NCBI GenBank assembly: GCA_046726015.1
Contig: JBKOZS010000088.1
Coordinates: forward strand, 1-23,289
Direction of reading: 5' to 3'
Origin: QHWT01 sp046726015
Lineage (GTDB): Bacteria; Acidobacteriota; Vicinamibacteria; Vicinamibacterales; 2-12-FULL-66-21
DNA length: 23,289 nucleotides
Of this stretch, positions 6,087 through 12,115 are shown piece after piece. Under the pieces are notes generated by a model, which was not told the DNA's origin, did not search any database, and worked only from the letters and a program-made list of their open reading frames with translations. Both the position numbers and the translations under genes were made by a program. Each line of letters starts with the position of its first letter. Positions within the stretch are counted from its first letter, which is position 1.

Positions 6087-7820
6087 TCACCCTTGCCGGA
6101 GCGCCGACAGCGGCGAATGCCGAATCGCGCGGAGCGCCGGGAGCAGCGTGGCGGTCGTCGCCACCACGAGTACAAGACTTGCGACGGCCGCCAGCGACAC
6201 AGGATCGGCCGGGTGCACGCCGAACAAAAGCGTCGTCATCATGCCGCCGAGCACAACCGCCAGGATGATGCCCGCGACGACGCCGCCAGCGGCGCAGAGG
6301 AGCGATCGGCGAAGCAACAGCAGGACCACGCGCGAGCCCGGCGCGCCAAGGGCGAGACGAATGCCGATCTCCCGGCGACGCCGTGTGACGTCGCCGACGA
6401 GGACACCGAAGACACCCACCGCCGCCAGGAATATCGCCGACATTGCGAAGGCGGTGAGCACGTACATCGTGAATCGCTCTGGTGCGAGCGTGGTATCCAC
6501 GAGATCTGGCAGCGTCGTGACGGCATACAGCGGAAGCGACGGATCGAGGGCGGCGACCGCCGAACGCAGCAGCGGCATCGTGGACTCCGGCGCTCCGTCA
6601 GTCCGGATGACGAGGTCGCGAGTCTGCACGAACAGTTGCCGGAACAGCCGGCCATTCGTGGCACCAATGGCGCGCCGGATCGCGAGCTCGTGTCCGCGCT
6701 TTCGCATGGCGGACAGCGTCAGCGTGCCAACGTTTGTCACGGCCATCACGAGCAGCAGACTGACGGCGCCCAGCAAGACCAGCAGCGTTGTTCTCGCATC
6801 GCCCGTCATTTCCGTCTTCAGCGGTACCACGGATGCGGACCAGCCTTTGTCAGCCGGGATCTCAGTCTCGAGCTGGCTGGCAATCGCACGCAGTTCCGCG
6901 CGCGATTGTTCAATCGCCACGCCCTCGCGCAGCCGGCCGACAACCAGAAGGAAGCGGCCCCACGCGTGACGATCCGGCGATATCACCATCGGAAACCACA
7001 GCGCCTGCGACCCAAGCCATCCAAAACGCGGCGGATCGAAGGTGTCCCGCATCACACCGACGATCGTGCAGGGTTTGCCCGACACGGTTATCACCCGGCC
7101 AACCACCGCCGGGTCGCCGCCGAATCTCCGCTTCCACAGGCCATCACTCAGGATCGTCACGAGCGGACCGGTTGCGTCGGCCTCGACGAAATCGCGGCCC
7201 AGCGCGGGAGACACGCCCAGGAGCCGGAAGTATCCGGTTGACACCTCGGCCCCGACGAGGCGCTCTGGCTCAGGTCTTTCGGTCAGCGTCATCGATGTCG
7301 GCATGAGCGCCGCCAGGCCGGCGAAACTTCCAGCGCGGATCCGCCACGCCTCGAAATTCTCGAGCGAGACCACGTTGCGGTCTCGATCCCGCGACGTGTC
7401 GCGTTCCCAGAGCGCCATCAGCCGCTCGGGATGCGCGTAAGGAAGCGGACGCAACAGGACGCCATAGACCACACTGAAGATCGCCGTGGCGACGCCGATC
7501 CCGAGGCCGAAGGTGAGCACGGACGCGATGGTGAAGCCGGGGTTCCGTCGAAGCACGCGGGCGGCATAACGCAAGTCGGTGACGCCATCGTCGACGGCGC
7601 GCGTGCCGCGCACGTCGCGGACATCTTCTTTGATCTGCTCGATCCCGCCGAATGCGACGATCGCCTGCCGCCGGGCGCTGTCGCGCGGCAGCCCACGGCG
7701 CATCAACTCGTCGGTCTCGCACTCGATGTGATAGCGGATTTCCTCCGCGAGCGTGCGCTCCACTGCGTCGCGGCGACCGAGCATGCGGATCCGTCTCGCC
7801 AGCCGCCGTAATCCCTCCAT
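6087..7820 (-). CDS. ADOP-type ABC transporter permease, internally deleted
   Basis: The reading frame is intact at 577 residues, against 884 for the neighbouring full-length paralogue. The N-terminal prefix (about 1-75), first membrane segment (about 97-122), first periplasmic domain (about 125-335), a second membrane segment (about 345-369) and the coupling motif ELAIRRAIGATNGRLFRQLF (378-397) are present. At about residue 400 the sequence jumps to LVIRTDGAPESTMPLLRSA, which in full-length relatives belongs near the end of the second periplasmic domain. The terminal FtsX block (about 450-565, with RREIGIRLALGAPGSR) follows. The missing part matches residues about 406-708 of the paralogue and removes three membrane segments. 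An odd number should invert the remaining C-terminal half, so the protein is probably non-functional or has an altered role. The start lies 8 bp after the PadR stop. Confidence 0.85.
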   Translation of the reverse strand: MEGLRRLARRIRMLGRRDAVERTLAEEIRYHIECETDELMRRGLPRDSARRQAIVAFGGIEQIKEDVRDVRGTRAVDDGVTDLRYAARVLRRNPGFTIASVLTFGLGIGVATAIFSVVYGVLLRPLPYAHPERLMALWERDTSRDRDRNVVSLENFEAWRIRAGSFAGLAALMPTSMTLTERPEPERLVGAEVSTGYFRLLGVSPALGRDFVEADATGPLVTILSDGLWKRRFGGDPAVVGRVITVSGKPCTIVGVMRDTFDPPRFGWLGSQALWFPMVISPDRHAWGRFLLVVGRLREGVAIEQSRAELRAIASQLETEIPADKGWSASVVPLKTEMTGDARTTLLVLLGAVSLLLVMAVTNVGTLTLSAMRKRGHELAIRRAIGATNGRLFRQLFVQTRDLVIRTDGAPESTMPLLRSAVAALDPSLPLYAVTTLPDLVDTTLAPERFTMYVLTAFAMSAIFLAAVGVFGVLVGDVTRRRREIGIRLALGAPGSRVVLLLLRRSLLCAAGGVVAGIILAVVLGGMMTTLLFGVHPADPVSLAAVASLVLVVATTATLLPALRAIRHSPLSALRQG

Positions 7821-7828
7821 GTGGCCCC

Positions 7829-8161
7829 TCAGCTCGTACCCAGGACGTGATTCATGGCGGCGGAGAATGCGCGCCAGTTGTCGGTTTGCTCCGCGAGCTG
7901 TTTCCTGCCGAGCGCTGTCAGGCGATACACCTTGATCCGGCGTCCCTCGGCGGATTCCGCATCAAGGCCGCTGATCCAGCCGCGGTCTTCGAGGCGATAC
8001 AACGCTGGATACAGAGAGCCCTGCGTGGCGGTCAGCATCTCCCGCGACAGTTGCTGAATGCGCTTCGAGATGGCCCAGCCGTGGAGTGGTCCCGCGGACA
8101 GCGCCTTCAGGATCAGAAGATCGAGCGTTCCTTGCAGCAAATCAGGTTTCGGTGGTGACAT
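7829..8161 (-). CDS. PadR family transcriptional regulator (upstream of deleted ADOP permease)
   Basis: This is a 110-residue PadR protein with DLLQGTLDLLILKALSAG (residues 7-24), PLHGWAISKRIQQLS (25-39) and the wing SLYPALYRLEDRGWI (49-63). It is clearly paralogous to the regulator at 4650-4991 but diverged in the DNA-reading part and the C-terminus. Although its partner permease is damaged, the regulator itself looks intact. The ATG at 8161 has no evident Shine-Dalgarno sequence; with the promoter at 8180-8208 the leader would be only about 11 nt, so initiation may be near-leaderless. The start codon lies inside a TGACA/TGTCA palindrome. It diverges from the glutamine synthetase gene. Confidence 0.9.
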   Translation of the reverse strand: MSPPKPDLLQGTLDLLILKALSAGPLHGWAISKRIQQLSREMLTATQGSLYPALYRLEDRGWISGLDAESAEGRRIKVYRLTALGRKQLAEQTDNWRAFSAAMNHVLGTS

Positions 8162-8200
8162 ATTTTGTCATCCGACAATAGCCTAGAAGGCCGATTGTCG
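8156..8200. promoter_or_regulatory. Nested inverted repeats at second PadR promoter (operator candidate)
   Basis: One perfect inverted repeat, TGACA-TATTT-TGTCA, spans 8156-8170 and covers the start codon. A second, with CGACAAT (8173-8179) and ATTGTCG (8194-8200) around a 14-bp centre, flanks the -10 hexamer. A further TGTCA at 8203-8207 is part of the -35. Repeated TGTC/GACA units suit a PadR operator, and the placement would block both initiation and elongation. Confidence 0.6.
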
Positions 8201-8208
8201 AATGTCAA
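8180..8208 (-). promoter_or_regulatory. Sigma-70-like promoter of second PadR-permease operon
   Basis: On the minus strand a perfect TTGACA (8208-8203) is followed by 17 bp and TAGGCT (8185-8180). The expected start of transcription is near 8172, about 11 nt upstream of the ATG at 8161. It is the best promoter match I found in the window. Confidence 0.6.
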
Positions 8209-8348
8209 GGTATCAGCGACATCGTTGTCGATCGGCGCGCGGAGACCGGCAAGACGCCGCGGCGCAGATGCCACTTGCGTCGAATGCCGACCCTGACGTA
8301 GCGTTGCGCCGCCACGCAACACCGCCACCGCACAGCAAGGAGCTGCCG

Positions 8349-9788
8349 ATGTCGCCCGACGATGCCCCAAAAACGGCCGACGACTTCTTCAAGTTTGCCA
8401 AGAAACACCAGGCCGAGATGATCGACCTCAAGTTCGTCGACATGCTCGGAAGCTGGCAGCACTGCTCGTTCCCCATCGACACGCTCGATGAGGGCACGTT
8501 CGAGGAGGGCCTCGGCTTCGACGGCTCTTCGATTCGCGGGTGGATGGGGATCCACGAATCGGACATGATGGCGGTCCCCGAACCGGCCACGGCGCGGCTC
8601 GATCCGTTCTTTGCCCAGCCGACCGTCAGCGTCATTGCGAACGTCGTGGACCCCCTGACGCGGCAGGATTTCACGCGCGACCCGCGCCACATCGCGCGCA
8701 AGGCCGAGGCATATCTGCGCGACAGCAAGATTGCCGACACCTGCTTCGTCGGACCGGAGCCGGAGTTCTTCATCTTCGACGAAGTCCGCTACGAACAGAA
8801 CCAGCACAAGGGCTACTACGAGCTCGACTCGGTCGAAGGCGCCTGGAACACGGCGCGCATCGAGGAACCGAATCTCGGCTACAAGCCCAGTTTCAAGGGC
8901 GGGTACTTCCCGGTGAGCCCGACCGACACGTTTCACGATCTGCGCGGGGAGATGGTGTACGAAATGCGCAAGATCGGCATCGTGGTCGAGGCGCATCACC
9001 ACGAGGTGGCAACGGCCGGCCAGAGTGAGATCGACATGCGGTTCCAGCCGCTGCTCAAGATGGCCGACCAGTTCCTTTGGTACAAATACATTTGCAAGAA
9101 CGTCGCGAAGCGCCACGGCAAGACGGTCACGTTCATGCCGAAGCCAGTCTTCGAGGACAACGGCAGCGGCATGCACACGCATGTCTCCCTCTGGAAAGGA
9201 GACAAGCCGCTCTTCGCCGGCAATGGCTACGCCGGACTGAGTGAACTGGGGCTGTTCGCCGCCGGCGGCCTCCTCAAACATGCGCCCGCGATACTCGCGT
9301 TCGCCGCGCCGACCACCAATTCCTACCGTCGTCTCGTTCCGGGTTTTGAAGCGCCCGTGAATCTCGCGCTGTCCGCGCGCAACCGCTCCGCCGCGATCAG
9401 AATCCCGATGTATTCGAAAAGTCCGAAGGCGAAGCGGCTCGAATTCCGCTGCCCGGATCCGAGCTGCAATGGCTATCTCGCCTGGTCGGCGATGTTGATG
9501 GCCATGATGGACGGCATCCAGAACAAGATCGACCCGGGAGCGCCGCTGGATCGCGACATCTACGAGATGACACGCGACGAGATGAAGCACATGGGAATTC
9601 GCACGACGCCCGGATCGCTCGAAGAAGCCATCAACGCCCTCGAGCAGGATCACGCCTTCCTGACAAAGGGCGACGTGTTCACCGACGACCTGATCGACAC
9701 ATGGGTGACGTGGAAGCGGGAACGGGAGCTCGATCCAATCCGCCTGCGTCCGCATCCGCACGAGTTCTATCTCTATTACGACAACTGA
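8349..9788 (+). CDS. glnA: Type I glutamine synthetase
   Basis: This 479-residue enzyme condenses glutamate and ammonia to glutamine with ATP in the cytoplasm; type I enzymes are dodecamers. All family signatures are present: DGSSIRGW (58-65), metal/glutamate-binding GPEPEFF (135-141), EAHHHE (214-219), NGSGMHTH (271-278), the SYRRLVPGFEAP loop (325-336), RNRSAAIRIP (344-353) and RCPDPSCNGYLA (367-378). Tyr405 in DRDIYEM aligns with the adenylylated tyrosine of the E. coli enzyme, though the surrounding NLYDLP consensus is altered, so adenylylation control is uncertain. The ATG at 8349 is chosen over the in-frame upstream ATG at 8202 because AAGGAG lies at 8337-8342 and homology begins only after it. 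The sugar porter starts 13 bp downstream, suggesting one transcript. Other copies may exist elsewhere in the genome. Confidence 0.93.
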   Translation: MSPDDAPKTADDFFKFAKKHQAEMIDLKFVDMLGSWQHCSFPIDTLDEGTFEEGLGFDGSSIRGWMGIHESDMMAVPEPATARLDPFFAQPTVSVIANVVDPLTRQDFTRDPRHIARKAEAYLRDSKIADTCFVGPEPEFFIFDEVRYEQNQHKGYYELDSVEGAWNTARIEEPNLGYKPSFKGGYFPVSPTDTFHDLRGEMVYEMRKIGIVVEAHHHEVATAGQSEIDMRFQPLLKMADQFLWYKYICKNVAKRHGKTVTFMPKPVFEDNGSGMHTHVSLWKGDKPLFAGNGYAGLSELGLFAAGGLLKHAPAILAFAAPTTNSYRRLVPGFEAPVNLALSARNRSAAIRIPMYSKSPKAKRLEFRCPDPSCNGYLAWSAMLMAMMDGIQNKIDPGAPLDRDIYEMTRDEMKHMGIRTTPGSLEEAINALEQDHAFLTKGDVFTDDLIDTWVTWKRERELDPIRLRPHPHEFYLYYDN

Positions 9789-9800
9789 CGCGGGGCGTCA
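9786..9800 (+). promoter_or_regulatory. Small hairpin between glnA stop and MFS start
   Basis: TGACGC (9786-9791) and GCGTCA (9795-9800) pair perfectly around GGG. The stem contains the glnA stop codon and the only G-rich stretch available as a ribosome-binding site for the ATG at 9802. It may make translation of the transporter depend on ribosomes arriving from glnA. Confidence 0.35.
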
Positions 9801-9801
9801 T

Positions 9802-11160
9802 ATGGTCACGGTGAAACCCGCATCGGCGCGGATGACGGGAGAACTCCTGCGGAGTGCCGCCGTTGCGGCACTCGGCGGATTTCTGTTCGGGTTCGACACG
9901 GCCGTCATCTCCGGTACGACCGACGCCTTGCGAGTGCGCTTTGCGCTCGACAGCGGGCAGCTCGGGTTCACGGTCGCCAGCGCGCTCATTGGCACCATCG
10001 TGGGTTCGATTGCGGCCGGGCGCCCCGCCGAGCGATTCGGCCGCCGTCCGGTGTTGCGCGCGCTCGCGGTGCTCTACTTCATCTCAGCGGTGGGATGCGG
10101 CGTTGCCCCGGAGTGGATCTCGCTCCTGATCTTCAGGTTTATCGGCGGCCTCGCCATCGGCGCCTCCTCCGTCGTCGCGCCGATGTACATCGCTGAGATC
10201 TCACCTGCCGCTGCGCGCGGCCGGCTTGTCGCGCTGAGCCAGTTCAACGTCGTGGCGGGCATCCTCGCGGCATATTTTTCGAACTTCATCATCGCTGGCG
10301 TGGTGGGTGGGCCCGAGACACACGCGTGGCGGTGGATGCTCGCGATCCCGGCGGTGCCGGCGCTGCTGTTTCTTGTGTTCCTGATGCGGATTCCGGAGAG
10401 CCCCCGCTGGCTGGTGAAGCAGCACCGCCGGGAAGAAGCGGTGGCGGTGCTGCGCGCGATGGGCAACGACGTTCCGGACACGCTCGTCCGCGAGATCGCA
10501 GAGTCGCTGCACGAAGAAACGGTTGCCGGGGACGAACCGTTCTTCCAGCGCAAGTACCTGAAACCGATCCTCCTCGCCGTGATGGTCGCGTCGTTCAACC
10601 AGCTCGCCGGAATCAACGCGCTGATCTACTACACGGCCGATATCTTCAAAATGGCCGGGGCTGAACGCACCAGCGCGCTTCTGCAGTCGGTCGTCATCGG
10701 CTTCACCAATCTCGTGTTTACGATGGCCGCCATGTCGGTCATCGACCGTGTCGGACGCCGGCGGCTGCTCCTCGTCGGCGCTGTGGGTCTCGCGGTGTGC
10801 CTCGCGGTGACCGCGTGGGCGTTTCATCGTGGCACCGGCGGCGCGATCGTTCTCGTGAGCCTGCTCGGCTACATCGCGTTCTTCGCGTTCTCGCAGGGAG
10901 CGGTCATCTGGGTCTACATCAGCGAGGTGTTCCCCAATCGCGTCCGCGCGCGGGGCCAGGCCCTCGGCAGCTTCACCCACTGGTTCTGGGCCGCGGTCGT
11001 GAGCTGGACGTTCCCGCTCATCGCCGAACGTTCTGGTGCGTCGGCGTTCGGGTTCTTTGCGGCCATGATGGCGCTGCAGTTCGTGCTCGTCTGGCGATTC
11101 CTGCCCGAGACAAAGGGTGTGTCCCTCGAGCAGATTCAGCGCAGGCTTGGCATTGAGTGA
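9802..11160 (+). CDS. Sugar porter family MFS transporter
   Basis: This 452-residue inner-membrane protein has twelve predicted membrane segments and the sugar-porter signatures: GGFLFGFDTAVISG (25-38), GRPAERFGRRP (73-83) in the loop after segment 2, RGRLV (139-143), PESPRWL (198-204), QLAGINALIYY (267-277), DRVGRR (315-320), a sugar-contacting SQGAVIWVYISEVFPNRVR (364-382) and PETKG (435-439). Relatives such as XylE and GlcP are proton symporters for monosaccharides, so uptake of a hexose or pentose is likely; the exact sugar is not readable from sequence. It stands 13 bp after glnA and 13 bp before the ROK kinase GTG, consistent with a three-gene operon in which sugar is imported and then phosphorylated. 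The Shine-Dalgarno sequence is weak (GGGGC within a small hairpin), pointing to translational coupling. Confidence 0.9.
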   Translation: MVTVKPASARMTGELLRSAAVAALGGFLFGFDTAVISGTTDALRVRFALDSGQLGFTVASALIGTIVGSIAAGRPAERFGRRPVLRALAVLYFISAVGCGVAPEWISLLIFRFIGGLAIGASSVVAPMYIAEISPAAARGRLVALSQFNVVAGILAAYFSNFIIAGVVGGPETHAWRWMLAIPAVPALLFLVFLMRIPESPRWLVKQHRREEAVAVLRAMGNDVPDTLVREIAESLHEETVAGDEPFFQRKYLKPILLAVMVASFNQLAGINALIYYTADIFKMAGAERTSALLQSVVIGFTNLVFTMAAMSVIDRVGRRRLLLVGAVGLAVCLAVTAWAFHRGTGGAIVLVSLLGYIAFFAFSQGAVIWVYISEVFPNRVRARGQALGSFTHWFWAAVVSWTFPLIAERSGASAFGFFAAMMALQFVLVWRFLPETKGVSLEQIQRRLGIE

Positions 11161-11173
11161 TCGAGGTGACCGA

Positions 11174-12115
11174 GTGACGCAGCCGCTCTACGGTGCGATA
11201 GAAGCGGGCGGAACGAAGTTCGTCTGTCTCGTTGGTTCGGGTCCGGACGAGGTGCGCGATCAAATCCGCCTGCCAACGACCACGCCGGACGCGACGTTGC
11301 GGGAGACGCTGCGCTTCTTCAGCCGGGCGCAGGAGCGCTTCGGCTCGCTTGCGGCAATCGGCATCGCGTCTTTTGGCCCTGTCGATTTACACCCTGACTC
11401 GGCCACGTTCGGCTCGATCACCTCCACGCCAAAGGCGGGCTGGTCGAATGTCGATCTGATGGGTGCGGTGCGCAGCGCGCTCGGAGTGTCGGTCGCGTTC
11501 GACACCGACGTGAATGCCGCGGCGCTCGGCGAGTGGCGGTGGGGCGCGGCCCGTAGGCTCGATACGTTTCTTTACCTGACGATTGGAACGGGTATCGGTG
11601 GCGGCGGCATGGTCAACGGCCGGCTGATGCACGGCCTCGTCCATCCGGAGATGGGCCACGTGCGAATCCCGCACGATCTCGACGCCGATCCATTCGCGGG
11701 TGTCTGCCCGTTTCATGGCGACTGTCTCGAAGGCCTCGCCAGCGGACCCGCAATGAATGCGCGGTGGCTTCAGCCGGCGGAGCAGCTCGCCGACGACCAT
11801 CCCGCGTGGGCGCTCGAAGCGCGCTACCTCGCCCTGGCGCTGGTCAACTTCATCTGCACCGTCTCGCCCGAGCGCATCGTCATCGGTGGAGGCGTGATGT
11901 CCAGGCAGCACCTGTTTCCACTGGTCCGCGCGCAGGTGCTCGAGCTGTTGAACAATTACATTCGCGCGGACGCGGTCCTCCGCTCCATCGACGACTACAT
12001 CGTCGCGCCCTGGTTAGGCGGGCAGGCCGGGGTGCTTGGCGCCCTGGCGCTGGCGGAGGGACTGATCGATCGTGGCACGGCGAGTCGGCCGGTGCGGTCG
12101 GCTATTGCTCCATGA
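11174..12115 (+). CDS. ROK family fructokinase-like sugar kinase
   Basis: This 313-residue ROK protein lacks an N-terminal DNA-binding domain, so it is a kinase rather than a repressor. The phosphate-binding EAGGTKF is at residues 10-16, FGPVDL at 67-72, the catalytic-aspartate segment DTDVNAAALGE at 110-120 (D112), LTIGTGIGGGG at 135-145 and the zinc site built from H162, C178, H181 and C184 (CPFHGDC). GDCLEGLASGPA is typical of the fructokinase branch (ScrK/GmuE-like), so fructose or mannose is the likely substrate, with hexose 6-phosphate as product. The GTG at 11174 is preferred to the ATG at 11117, which lies inside the transporter gene; GAGGTGA at 11163-11169 can act as ribosome-binding site. 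Its 3' end overlaps the convergent GH42 gene by 14 bp. Confidence 0.88.
   Translation: MTQPLYGAIEAGGTKFVCLVGSGPDEVRDQIRLPTTTPDATLRETLRFFSRAQERFGSLAAIGIASFGPVDLHPDSATFGSITSTPKAGWSNVDLMGAVRSALGVSVAFDTDVNAAALGEWRWGAARRLDTFLYLTIGTGIGGGGMVNGRLMHGLVHPEMGHVRIPHDLDADPFAGVCPFHGDCLEGLASGPAMNARWLQPAEQLADDHPAWALEARYLALALVNFICTVSPERIVIGGGVMSRQHLFPLVRAQVLELLNNYIRADAVLRSIDDYIVAPWLGGQAGVLGALALAEGLIDRGTASRPVRSAIAP

Noticed and set aside
5035..6090. 351-codon open frame on the minus strand opposite the secreted-protein gene
   Set aside because: It is an antisense shadow of 5326-6084 caused by high GC. The translation is low-complexity in Arg, Asp and Glu with no recognisable motif, whereas the plus strand encodes a clean signal peptide and has a strong ribosome-binding site.
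8205..9761. 518-codon minus-strand open frame
   Set aside because: Complete antisense shadow of glnA, rich in Arg, His and Val, without start signals or motifs.
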